Below are positions 10,376-20,900 of a stretch of DNA of 64,000 nt, in pieces. The notes under the pieces were generated by a model. The model did no database searches. It had not been told where the DNA came from and saw only the letters and a program-made list of their open reading frames with translations. Position 1 is the stretch's first letter; each line of letters begins with the position of its first letter. The stretch spans positions 112,833 through 176,832 of the forward strand of contig QANU01002159.1 of NCBI GenBank assembly GCA_003254905.1, in the 5' to 3' direction. The DNA comes from Nissolia schottii. Taxonomy: Eukaryota > Streptophyta > Magnoliopsida > Fabales > Fabaceae. The position numbers and the translations under genes were made by a program.

Positions 10376-11040
10376 GCGTCTCCAATGGATATCCTCCCTA
10401 AGTGCTTATTTTGGCTCCACCCTTGATGCATCAACACCACATCATCAATCAATGTGTCTTAAAAATTAAGTGTCTCAGAGGTGTTTCGCGTCCCTTCACT
10501 GGAAAAGACTTTCATCTATGACTCCATCTTAAATAACTTTTTTCTTAAGTAATTTTTTTTAAAAATTAATAAAAGAATATTGTCATGTACATAGAGGGTA
10601 ATAATGGAAACACAAACAATACACCAGCGAAACAGGGCAAACACGTATGGAAATTCTCCTTTTCTGTTTAAGGTAGCACCTTTTGTGTTATTGGCTTATG
10701 GTGGTGGGGAATGAGGAACCAAAAGATGTGTTGCTACTTTTGCTTATGCTATGTATGCTTGTAATTTCATGGATTTAACTGCATTTAATATAAGTTCAAG
10801 ACACACGAGAGCTTTAACCATATTTCAGCTTGTGATCAATCCATAGATACCAATAGAAAATAAATAGGCACTCAAAACAAATACATTTTTTGAGTATCAC
10901 TGACCAACTCCTTATCAATTTTGATTCATTATAATATAATAAAATATGAACAACAATTTAATGGATTCAATTGACTAAAGAATATAAAAAGTCTGAAAGA
11001 AAATAATATATAATATTGGTAAAAATATTGGGCTTGTGGG
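10376..11040. other. Intergenic DNA, no gene seen
   Basis: AT-rich sequence without a credible coding frame. Words such as GCGTCTCCAATGG near 10375 resemble decayed repeat ends, but I cannot define an element. Confidence 0.45.
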
Positions 11041-11047
11041 ACTTAAT

Positions 11048-11200
11048 TTCACATGGCATCAAAGTGAACATGGTAGAAGGATAGTGTCTAAAAGGCTGGA
11101 TAGAGCTTTTTGTGTTAATGTTTTCAGATGGTTTTTTTGAAGTCTTGCCTCGAAATTACTCGAACCATCATCCTCTTCTCCTATGTTGCAAGGGCGGGAG
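11048..11200 (+). pseudogene. LINE (non-LTR retrotransposon) endonuclease scrap
   Basis: The frame from 11048 reads FTWHQSEHGRRIVSKRLDRA and continues FCVNVFRWFF. After a stop and a +1 shift it reads EVLPRNYSNHHPLLLCC. This is the C-terminal part of the APE-type endonuclease of plant L1 LINEs, whose usual form is RLDRALxN...xxLPRxxSDHxPLLL with a catalytic SDH. Here the SDH is SNH. With the frameshift and about 50 codons left, it is a dead 5'-and-3'-truncated fragment. Confidence 0.75.
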
Positions 11201-11912
11201 CTCTAAACACTGTACGTGGAGACATTGTTTCCCCACAAACGAAAGACAAGAGAGAGAAAATAAATAAAAATATAACTGGAGTGAAAAGTCTCACAAAAGT
11301 GTGATTTCTTAAGCTCTAGAGTGAATTAGTAAGTTTAAACATTCACAGGAAGCCTTTATATACAGGGAGAAGAGGAGACCCCCTTCTACAGTCTTAATCG
11401 ATGTGGGACTAATTTTCCGATGCGCTGTAGCGCTCCCTGGGCGCTGCAGCAAGCCCCACGTCACGCCGTTGCAGCGTGCTTGCTTTTCTGTCTTGCGTCT
11501 CGCGTGAGACGTGCCCTTTTTTTTCTAGGTCGTGATAATCTTCCCCCTTAACACATTTGGTCTCCAAATGTCACAACCTTCTTCCTTCTGGCCTCACCGT
11601 GCTTCTGTCGCGCTTCTCTGATGTTCCATACCCACCCAAAGCTACCTGTTTGACATATGCTAACTAGGCATGAGGACAAGGAATGAAAGAGGAAACATCT
11701 AATCTAAATAACTCTGACATGCTTACTTGGCTCAAGACATGATTGACTCGTCTGACTGACCCTAGACATGACATGACTGACATCCTACAGGCTTTATGTA
11801 ACATCATGTCTTGTATAAATGGGGCGTCTACCATTTACACAATCATAACTTTACTTAAGGACACTTGCTCCAATAGATAAATACAAGGAAACCTGTTGTT
11901 GTGATACCACAT
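11200..11912 (-). repeat. Retrotransposon-derived segment, probably minus strand
   Basis: The segment holds GC-rich words (GCGCTGTAGCGCTCC, GGGCGCTGCAGC) like those in the gypsy LTR at 1885-3292. A minus-strand TATA box TATATAAAGG sits near 11355. TGATACCA near 11903-11910 is the reverse complement of the first part of the initiator-Met primer-binding site. Together these suggest pieces of LTR retroelements in reverse orientation. Boundaries and family are unclear. Confidence 0.45.
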
Positions 11913-11913
11913 T

Positions 11914-13530
11914 GTCACACCCCAATTTAGGGATGTGACCGGCACGCAATGGACTAGTTCCCTTACTGAAGCCTCAAGAATGCTTTTCATAAAAACGTGC
12001 ACTTAACTTCAATTAAAAACAAATAAAACTTTCTTTTTCAGAATAAACATAAACTCTTTTACATTTAACATAAATGTACACGATAAAATACGCAACTGTT
12101 CCAAGGATCTTGCTTGTATATAATTGGAGCACTCTAGACAAGACTCGATTACAAAATAAAAATAAGACTAACAATCCCTACAGGTAGTTTCACCTCAAGG
12201 TGAACTGCTAACTCTTAGATCTGACGTCGCTAAATTGACCAGAAAATCTATGCTTTGTTGTGCTTCTTCATAACCTGTAACTGGAAGGAGAGGTTGAGGG
12301 GTGAGAATTTTAGGAAGAGTCTCAACGAGAAGTTGCCTGCACTGTGACATGAGACACTTCAAAAAACACATGACATGCAGATGCAATACATAATATATAA
12401 CAAACATAAAACATTTATATGATAATAGTTAATACATAAAAGCAAACATAATTCAGTTGGGGAGTTCTCTAGATAGACGTTCCGAGCATTACAGTTTCAC
12501 TTTATATGCATTATTCTAGACGCACTACCCAAGCACCTAGGCCATGACAGTTGGGGATACACTGCCCGAGACCATGGATTCCTGATAGTTAGCACTAATC
12601 TACGTGATACATGACGCCGGGAATCACAGGCTGTCATGTCTGGGCTTTACGGTCTTCCCCTAAATCTACATGAATCTTATTCAACTTTACGATGGTATAA
12701 GGTATATTAGGGTCAACGTAGGTTGTTGCTGACCTGCAGTTCTATCCTAGATATCCTGCCATGAAAACATTTTAAAATACATAACATGATAACATTACAT
12801 TATCCTTTAACTGATAGCATAACATGACTTAATATCTTTAAGTGTTTTGTCTTGGAAAAATAAAGGTAGACTAAAATCCCATGCTTAGGGAGGTTCCCAA
12901 GTAAGAGAGGTGCGTCACAATGGACATTTTAAGTACCAAGTCTTATCTTTAGACAGAACTTTTCCTTAACAAAAGTCTTCTCCCACCAGAATCTTTCTTT
13001 AACCATGATCTTTTATTAAGGGTTTAACTAAAAAATATGAATATTTATATCACTTAATGTGAACCATGCTAAGAAATAAAATATTAAATTTAAATATTCA
13101 TGTAAATCATGCTAAGAATAAAATATTAAGATATAATGGCATAATACTAGATGTAGCATAATATAAATAAATAACTAGATAACATATTACTAGGTAGCAA
13201 TTTCATTTAAAGGAAATACTAAATAGCATAATATAAATATATAGTTATCATGATAAACTTGATATATTGCATGATGTGTATAGAAAATAATAGGAAAACA
13301 TAGAAACTCATCTAGAGATATATTTATGGTTACTACTATATACATGCATGATAGGTAGTATCATAAGATACGAATAAAATAACTTCGTTATAATAGTTAA
13401 CAAATTAATATAGATGATTATTGAATAAGTATAATTATAAGAATAAAATAAACAATGATTAATGTTAAAATAGTGGTATCATAATTTTACTTTGCAATTA
13501 ATATAAGTTTATTTCTACTGGTTCAAAGTT
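11914..13530. repeat. Chromovirus-type gypsy LTR fragment
   Basis: It starts TGTCACACCCCAATTTAGGG followed by ATGTGACCGGCACGC, a very common start of Tekay/Del-type LTRs in dicots. The interior is AT-rich and repetitive to about 13530, where GGGTATTGCA may be a decayed end. Target duplications do not match, so the right border is a guess. Confidence 0.55.
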
Positions 13531-13928
13531 TTAGGGTATTGCAGTCGGAGATGAGGAGGTGTCGTCATGCTCAGAGAGGTTGCCACCGTGCTCAAAGAGA
13601 TCTCGTTGCCTCGCCATAAGAGAGACGTAGTCGTGCTCAACGCCACCATCGACGAAGGAGGACATCCATAGGAGGCAAAGGAGAGAAGAGGCGCCACGCC
13701 GAGTATAGACGCAGCAATGGTGGATGACTGGGTTGCGCGCACCCGTTAGTGGTCCGTATGGCCAAGCCGTTTTGAACACGACGAGTCAGGTCAAAGGCGT
13801 TGGGAGGGGTAGCGGCAACAACAAGAGTAGCAACCGGCCGCAATGGTAAGGACGGTGGTGAGAGGAGGGGAAGGACACAGTGAGTGGTGGCTGAGACTGG
13901 AGGAAAGGGAAATTAGGAAGGAGACATG
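13531..13928. other. Purine- and GC-rich region of unknown origin
   Basis: About 400 bp is much richer in G and C than its surroundings, with purine-rich AGGAGG runs. Open frames on both strands are compositional. It continues across the hAT insertion at 17377-17475, which ends CTAGTGCATCACGCACC; a similar end is found near 24630. It may be one half of an older DNA transposon split by the hAT. Confidence 0.4.
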
Positions 13929-15194
13929 AGAGAAGGTAGGGGTGTTCATGGGTTGGGTTGGGCTGTGTTGACCTTTACCTGAACCCGGCCCTATATTTAA
14001 ACCGGACCAATTTTGAGGACCCGGACCCGACCCTAAACTCGATAGACCCGATCATCTGTGGGCCGAGTTAAACCAAAGTTTGGACCGGGCCAAAAACGTG
14101 TCAAAGCTATCTCAAATTTCAAAATAAAAAATAACATCTATTAAAAAATAAAGTTGAAAAAATTGCAAACTAAATATTATATTTCCTAACTAAATACTTA
14201 TTAACTTCAAATCTACAACAAAATGACATAAAATTTATAATCTTAGCATTCCTATTCAAACTTTCATAATTTTAGTGGAACATAAATAACAAGAAAACAA
14301 TTAGTGCACTACAATAAATTTCTACACACCGAAGTAGACATGGTTTAACTACAATAGATGAAACACCCTAGCAAACTGTTTACGCGTACGTTGCAAACAA
14401 TGCTCACTAGGTTGTTATCTGCTTTGGTTGGGGTTACTTTTAGCCCCTACATTAATTCTGAAAATATTTCTTACTTGGAAAATACGGGCCATTTTAAAAC
14501 TTTTTCATTATATACATATGATATAAAATATGAGCCGCGGGTCAGATAGAATTTATAAAGCAAGCGTTAAAACTTTATACTTAACGGATAATTATTCTAA
14601 CCTAACCACATCAAACAATAAGCATACAAGTGGTCCATAACATATGTTTGCAATCATTTACATAGGTAGTCTCATAGTTAATACATACATGTACTTTCTC
14701 ACGGTAGTGTAAAACATAAACCATACTAACTAAAGGCTGATCGTAACATCTTTAATCAAGCCCCTGCTATCCTATTCCTCCGTTCATTTGCTTCAAGTCT
14801 GCTTTTCCACGTACTGCGATGACGTTTTTGTCATGCTTACCTAGAACCATAAAGGAGCGGGTGTGAGAACTCTGCGTTCTCAATGGGAAACCTTAGTCAT
14901 CACTGATCGTTTTATTCTCAATTATGATTCCGCCGCTCAAGGGTCTCTAGATGTCACAGTTATACTACATCCCTTCTAGTTATTAATATTCAACCTAGTC
15001 CTGAGCAGCTACCTATGTTACTATGTGACTGAGGGAATCTAGTCTTTTCTTATCTATGTCATCAATTCTCTGTTCTAACTCCTAGGGAACAAGTTCTCAT
15101 TCTTACATAAACATCATTCATTTCTCTAGTACCTCGGGCACCTTCATTCATCTATATACTATTCATCTTTATGCATGAGGGATAAGAGTAGTTC

Positions 15195-15560
15195 CCAGAC
15201 TCTTCTGTGGACGGAGACCCTAATCCGTACCTCGTCATGATCATCCCAACCCTACTGTGGTTAGGAAGATCCTGCCTTGTCTTTAGAGCGTTTCAAACTC
15301 TACTGTGGCTGAAACTCCCCGAACTCTTCTGTGGTCAAGGGACTCCCAGACTCTATTGTGGTCTGGAGAACTCTGCAGACTTGTTATTCTTTGAGCCTTG
15401 ACTCTACTGTGGTCGGACCCTAATAAAACTTTGTAAGACTTACCTCGTCCTTAGAGCGTTCCAAACTCTACTGTGGCTGGACCTCCCCGGACTTTGCTGT
15501 GGCCAAGGGACTCTCCGACTCTACTATGGTCTAGCGTCTTAGCACCTCGAATCTTCTATG
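15195..15560 (+). repeat. Degenerate ACTCTACTGTGGTC array
   Basis: At least ten variants of GACTCTACTGTGGTC (also CTTCTGTGG, CTATTGTGG, TTTGCTGTGG) occur every 25-60 bp. The text between them (CCAAGGGACTC, CTTAGAGCGTTTCAAACTC) partly repeats too. The array lies in the middle of the solo LTR. The unit is about 14 bp within a larger, irregular period. Confidence 0.75.
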
Positions 15561-16578
15561 GTCGAATGCTCTGACTCTCTAAACATTATTCTACCCATTA
15601 TCAAACATTCACATATATATAATCAACACAATTCATCATCTTTAAAACAATCATATTTACAGCCAATATAACTTAATAGCTCAGGTCATCATCTTCATCA
15701 TATTCATTGAAAGATCATCGTCTTATATTCTAACCTACAACACCACATAATCATAAGCAACTAACATATATGGTATCACATAGCTCATAACATATCAAGA
15801 TTATTTCTTGAGTAATTACAGAATTGAGATCCCAATACATGATCAGGCCACTTAGCGTCCTGAAGAAAATAAAGTTGGTAATAAGCTCTGCACAGGCCGC
15901 TCAGCGCACTGGGCGTGCCTTAGGTCTCAGTTCTGCAATTTTTGTGTAAATCGCATATTTCTTTCTTACCATCGTCACAAGCACTTTCTTAGGCATTTAT
16001 CATAATATTTCACATCATAAAGAGTATAATTTCATGGCTCATAATCATTCCTATCATATTTTTAAACAATTCTTCTATAAGCAACATCATATACCTAGGT
16101 TTCCATAATCCAACATATTGCCAAACAATTCATCAAACAATTATCAAGCCAAAAAAATCTAATATAATCTAACATAAAACACATCACAATTATTATTTCA
16201 AGCATCTAAACCTAACATAATCTAGCACAAAACATGTTACAAACATCATCAAACATCTTAGAACCACATAGGCAGTGGTTAGAACAGTTTACCCACTTTT
16301 CAGGCGTTCAGAAAACTGCGAGAAAAGACTCCAGCAAACCTTGGGGCGATCGTGCTATTTTTCCTAAGTCCAACAGCGTAACCGCAGAGCGCATGAACGG
16401 AACAAAAATAAATTTAGCAGTATGAAAATATGAATTAAGGGGGCACAGGCGAATGGCTTCAGAAGGCATATATAACATATGTATATAGGGAACCTGAGGC
16501 GGTGCATCATGCTGCCTCAGTAGATATTTATTATATATATATTATTATAATATTATATCTTAGTACATACTACTAATG

Positions 16579-16582
<4 letters not shown>

Positions 16583-16622
<40 letters not shown>
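16583..16622. repeat. (TA)n microsatellite
   Basis: About 20 TA dinucleotides in a row inside the solo LTR. Confidence 0.95.
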
Positions 16623-16625
<3 letters not shown>

Positions 16626-17504
16626 ACTTTTCCTTTGCTTTACTGACGGTAGGGGAAGCACTTACGTGGCTTCTAATTATGGCCAAAGGCCATATGATCA
16701 ATTTTGATCATGTTTGATCGCGTTTTATCTTTAATTGTTCATACCCAGCTGTCCTAAAAATATTTCGAGCATACCGTTATGATCCACTAATTTTTCCTTA
16801 TTAGTTATTTAATTTTATTTAGGCATTCTTAAATTTATTTTCATATTAGTGTATTTTACGGACTCCCTTGAGTCGTAATTAAATCTTAATACGGATCAAA
16901 AATTGATCTGAACTTCACAGGACTTTGTGAAATCGCAAAATTACTATTTTTAACTAATATTTCATGAATTAAATTTAATAATTAAATTTTTCAATCTTAT
17001 TAATTTATTCCTATTTATTTATTATGCAAAATCTTTGTAAGGAGAAAAATCGAGATGTTACAATAAATACCAAAATAGACATGATTTAAGAAATAGAACC
17101 AACATAGACATGGTTTAACTACAATAGACATAAAAATAGACATGAGCTATGGGATGGGAAGGAAAGAAAATAAGAAATGCATAGTATAGTAGTGTATGCG
17201 GGTCGGGTCAGGTGACCTAAGACTAAACCCCGAACTCGATATGAATTAAAATTGGATTCTTTTTCGAAATTGTTTAAAATCGAGTTTAATTAAAATTGGG
17301 CCTAATTCGGCCTGAATGCCTTGGTCCGGTCAGGGTTAGCGGGTCGGACCGTGTTATGAACGCTCCTAAGAGAAGGGGAGGAGGAAAGAGTGAGAAAGGA
17401 TTTTTACAAAAATGTCCTTGTTGAATTAGCATAGACCATCTTAACTTTTAGCTAGTGCATCACGCACCTCCTTTGTAAGGTGCACCTTAGACCTCGCCTA
17501 TAAA

Positions 17505-17620
17505 AATTGTATCAAACTCTATGTCATGTTTTGTACTTTGGAATGGTGGAAGCTATTTATGGTTTTTGAAACCTCAATTGGCGTTGTCAATTTTTCTTTC
17601 TTGTTTTATAAGAGCTGGCT
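17505..17620 (+). repeat. Copy B of the eRF1 3'-flank direct repeat
   Basis: The segment repeats CATGTTTTGTACTTTGGAATG and ATGGTTTTTGAAAC in the order seen at 10256-10375, with similar T-rich flanks. It lies just past the hAT and LTR cluster. Confidence 0.65.
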
Positions 17621-17693
17621 GTGCTCAGACCAAAAAAAAAAAAAAGAGTTGGCTGTGAGGATTAGCTTTTGGATCCCATGATTTTAGAACTTT

Positions 17694-17877
17694 TTTTAGG
17701 TTGCCTACCCGGTATCCAAGGCTTAGCCTTGACTAATCTGGGCCGACCCAGGTCGCGCACCTGGCTATGGTGGGTGAGTCTCCCAGCGGAGATAACTGCG
17801 TTCACAAGGTCTTGAACTCGGGACCTTGCTCAAGCGATACCAAGCCGTTTACCACTTGGACCAACTCCCGTTGGTTG
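17694..17877 (-). mobile_element. tRNA-derived SINE with 15-bp target duplication
   Basis: The 184-bp insert is flanked by perfect 15-bp direct repeats TGATTTTAGAACTTT (17679-17693 and 17878-17892). On the minus strand it begins near CCAACGGGAGTTGG and has an A-box-like TGGTCCAAGTGG and a B-box-like GAGTTCAAGACC. It ends AACCTAAAAAAA, a short A tail that runs into the target repeat. These are the marks of a tRNA-derived SINE moved by LINE machinery. The perfect duplication suggests a fairly recent insertion. The family name is not assigned. Confidence 0.85.
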
Positions 17878-18024
17878 TGATTTTAGAACTTTGAGAACAA
17901 ACATTTATGGCACTTATATAGTTGATAGGGTAAATTACAATGAAATGTTAGTCAAGTGGCGTTGCACATGTCAAATATGTCACACAATGACATTTTTGTA
18001 ATATGCAATGCTTTTAATACATTT

Positions 18025-18719
18025 GGATAAATTACCTTCACCTCCTCTAAGGTTTAGTGAAATTACACTTATTTCTCATTTATTTGTAACTTTGTCACGT
18101 GGCCTTTTGGGTTTTTGTAAAAAATTACACTTATTTCTCCTAATGACATTTTTAAAATATTTGTGATTTTTATTTATTTTAAAATGATAAAAATATTCTT
18201 ATTTTTTAATCTATCATTCTCTCATATTTCCATATCATAAATTTTTTAACATTTTACTTTTCACATCCAACTAAAATTAATTTCATAAAAAAAATTAAAT
18301 AATAAAATAACTTCTCCCAATTTTTTAAAAATATATTATTTTGCAAATGTCTAAACTAAGGTAATGTAATTTCAATGGTATTCTTATTTATTTAATTTAT
18401 TCATTTAATTTAGTTGAGATAAATTAAATGAATAAAATTAATCATTAAAATAAATTACCTTAATTTAGAAATTTATAAAATAATAATTGAATGAATATTC
18501 TTTTAAAAAAATTAGGAGAGATTATTTTATTATATAATATTTTTCATGTTAGGTTATTTTTGTCAATTTAAAGTAAGAGTAATAAATATTTTTAAAATGT
18601 CATTAAGAGAGGTAAGTGTAACCTTTACAAAGTTAATGGGTTACAAGACAAAATTATAAATAGAAGAGAGGTGAGTGCAATTTCACTAAAACTCAAGGGA
18701 GGTCAATGAAATTTACGCT
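18025..18719. mobile_element. Long inverted-repeat DNA element with 8-bp target duplication
   Basis: The left arm contains CACCTCCTCTAAGGTTTAGT and GAAATTACACTTATTTCTC. The right arm reverse complements to GACCTCCCTTGAGTTTTAGT and GAAATTGCACTCACCTCTC. The symmetry continues inward (TCTCCCAATTTTTTAAAAA against its complement), so most of the 695 bp folds back. Both flanks carry ATACATTT (18017-18024 and 18720-18727). No protein is encoded. An 8-bp duplication fits hAT; if a ninth base has mutated, MULE is possible. Confidence 0.75.
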
Positions 18720-18739
18720 ATACATTTTAATTGACCAAA

Positions 18740-19370
18740 ATAACCTTTAATTTCATCCAATGAGGATTTTTTGGGAGAGCTTCAGAGAAAAAAAAAATTT
18801 GAGGGAAGCAGAACCGCAACCACCATTTTCTTCCCCCGACTCACGTCTCATTATCTCTTTCCCGAAACACCATAGGCCAAATCAGAACCACAGTCCCCAT
18901 CTTAACAAAACTAGACCCAACCCAACCCAACCCAAAAATCACACTAAACCCAATCTCAACCCAGAGCCAAAAATAGCCCACTCAACACCACCAATGTTAG
19001 ACCCACTGCAACCGCCCAATCGTGACCATCACCTTGTCCCTGTCGCAACTCCAACCCATTGGTGTTGGCAATCATTCTTCAAATTCATCAACAAAAACGA
19101 CGTTCAGAATAGTCACGTTTTCCTTGCCGCTAATGAACATAAATCTGGACCTTAGTCGGTTAAACATAAATGTTATGGATTAAGAACCAAATGCTTCTTA
19201 ACTGCCAAACATAAAATGATAATCCTACGAAAAAAATAAGCAACGAAATTTGAATAGAATTTACACTGCCCTTCCTGCAAGAATTAGTTGTTAGGACCTG
19301 GGATGATATAGGTACCTATGCAAACTATCTCAAGTAATCTCAAGTTTGAAGTATCAATTAATTTGATTTA
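18740..19370. other. Intergenic DNA with a low-complexity Pro/Asn-rich frame
   Basis: A 131-codon open frame at 18760-19155 is rich in Pro, Asn and His and is driven by ACCCAACCCAACCC-type repeats. It has no recognised domain, no introns and no ATG context of note. I do not call it a gene. Confidence 0.5.
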
Positions 19371-19795
19371 ATTCCCTGCTAAAAATACGCTTCTCTAGTG
19401 GATTTTATCGATAAATATATCTACTGGCATTATCGGCATATTTCAAGTATGAAATCCGTCAATACCGTCCTTTTTTAACTATGTAAATGTTGACGAATAA
19501 TGCATCTGCCAGAAACATGTGGCACCTACGTATTACTGACAAATTTATCCCATCCGATGATAATTAATAAATAATTAAAAAATGAATTTATTTATCGGCG
19601 AATATATTCACAGGTAAATGGTTTGTAATAAATTTAGGCTTTAAGTTTTAGGTTCTAGGGTTTGGAAGTTCGGATTTATCAAATTTCTTGTTTATCTTCT
19701 TTATTAAACCATAATAGCATATTATGGTGCAATCAATCAGACTAGTGAATTTATTTGAGAATTCTATGTATATAGAGAGAGATACTAAAGGGAAT

Positions 19796-19955
19796 GGATT
19801 CTCCCATGTTAAATTTGATCATGTTATGAGAGAGAAAGACACAAACATTTTAAATAAGTGAAGCCCTCTTAAAATGGTAGGATTCAATTCAAAATGTTTG
19901 TGTGTTTCTCTCTCATAACATGACCAAACATAACCAAAGTTAACATGAGAGGATC
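19796..19955. repeat. Foldback hairpin inside the CACTA element
   Basis: A left arm (19796 to about 19852) and a right arm (19891 to 19955) are inverted copies. The inner 30 or so bases, from CATGTTATGAGAGAG to CAAACATTTT, pair with a single mismatch; the outer part pairs with an 11-base insertion in the right arm. The loop is about 40 nt. It could be a nested MITE or a small-RNA-producing hairpin. Confidence 0.75.
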
Positions 19956-20469
19956 TATTGATACGAAAACAAAATAGGTTGATTCCACAGATTACAGGGT
20001 TTATCATTTAATGATCGATCACATACAACGAATAAATTAATAATTGATTATTATGCAAACTCAAGTCGATGACATGTCCAAAGACTAACATATGTATGCA
20101 TGTACATTATTCGTTAATTTATACTTCTTGTTCTATAATATATGGTTTTGCTAAATTATTAGTCTATGTAAAAAGATGATAAAAGTGTACCTATACATTT
20201 TTAGACAGCATGGATACATGTAATTACTTATTTATATGACATTACTTTTTGTTATACATAAGGAACTCATTTAATTGCTCTAGGGTTTAGGTTACTACCA
20301 ACAGATTTTACCTTTAGCGGCAGATTTATCCGCTGGTAATCAATTTGTCATTGAGCGGGAAATTTCCCGCCCAAAGAAAATGTTGTGTTTCATTTATTGG
20401 TTTACCGACAGATTTTGTGAAATTACTGTTCTCTTATCTTCTCTTGAAATCTGCCGATAATGGTGATCG

Positions 20470-20900
20470 CATTTTAAATACGAATTCTTCTCTTCTTTCT
20501 CACTTCTCACCATTCTCTCCACCTTCTTCGCCGTCCCTTTCCCTTTCGCCATCCTCTCCCCTGCCACCGTCTCCGTCCCACCACCCCAGCCACACCTTCG
20601 TTCCCACCCCCTGTCGTCGTCCTCACCATACCACCGTCACCTCCCATATCGCCATCCCCACTCCACCATCGTCCCCTCCTTTGCCACCGTCCCCACCCCA
20701 CCACCCCTACCACACCTCTGTTCCCACCCCGTATTGTTGTCCCCGCCATACCATTGTCCTCTCGCTTGTCTTTGTCCTCGCCTTACCGTCCCCTCCCTTA
20801 TCGCTATCATCGCTTCAGCCACGTCTGGGTTAACCACCACTGTTGTTGCCGCCCTTGTCGCTGCCACCTCTGCCATCATTGTACTAGCCACCATCTTGAG
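20470..20900. repeat. Pyrimidine-rich CCACC low-complexity stretch
   Basis: Repeated CCACC, CCGTCCC and CACCGTC words produce open frames on both strands rich in Pro/Ser (+) or Gly/Arg/Trp (-). The frames are artefacts of composition. A purine-rich stretch of comparable style lies at 59860-60115. Confidence 0.7.

Larger units (their letters stand above)
14359..17062. repeat. Solo LTR nested in the hAT element
   Basis: The insert begins TGAAACACCCTAGC and ends GAGATGTTACA, near-match ends of the TGTAACA...TGTTACA type of gypsy LTRs. It is flanked by ATAGA and ATAAA, 4 of 5 bases matching. The flanking hAT sequence on both sides shares ACATGGTTTAACTACAATAGA motifs. No gag or pol is seen within its 2704 bp, so it is read as a solo LTR. 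It carries the CTCTACTGTGGTC array and a TA microsatellite. Confidence 0.7.
13937..17368. mobile_element. hAT element, copy 2, with perfect 8-bp target duplication
   Basis: The left end TAGGGGTGTTCATGGGTTGG and the right end ATGAACGCTCCTA are terminal inverted repeats. Both flanks carry AGAGAAGG (13929-13936 and 17369-17376), a perfect 8-bp duplication diagnostic of the hAT superfamily. About 180 bp inside each end matches hAT-like copy 1. No transposase is present, so it is non-autonomous. A 2.7-kb solo LTR is nested inside and accounts for most of the 3432-bp length. Confidence 0.9.

Noticed and set aside
13531..13843. Overlapping minus-strand frames of 68-82 codons
   Set aside because: Purine-rich GC-biased DNA keeps several frames open at once; no family resemblance.
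18760..19155. 131-codon Pro/Asn-rich frame
   Set aside because: Low-complexity ACCC repeats explain it; there is no domain and no splice structure.
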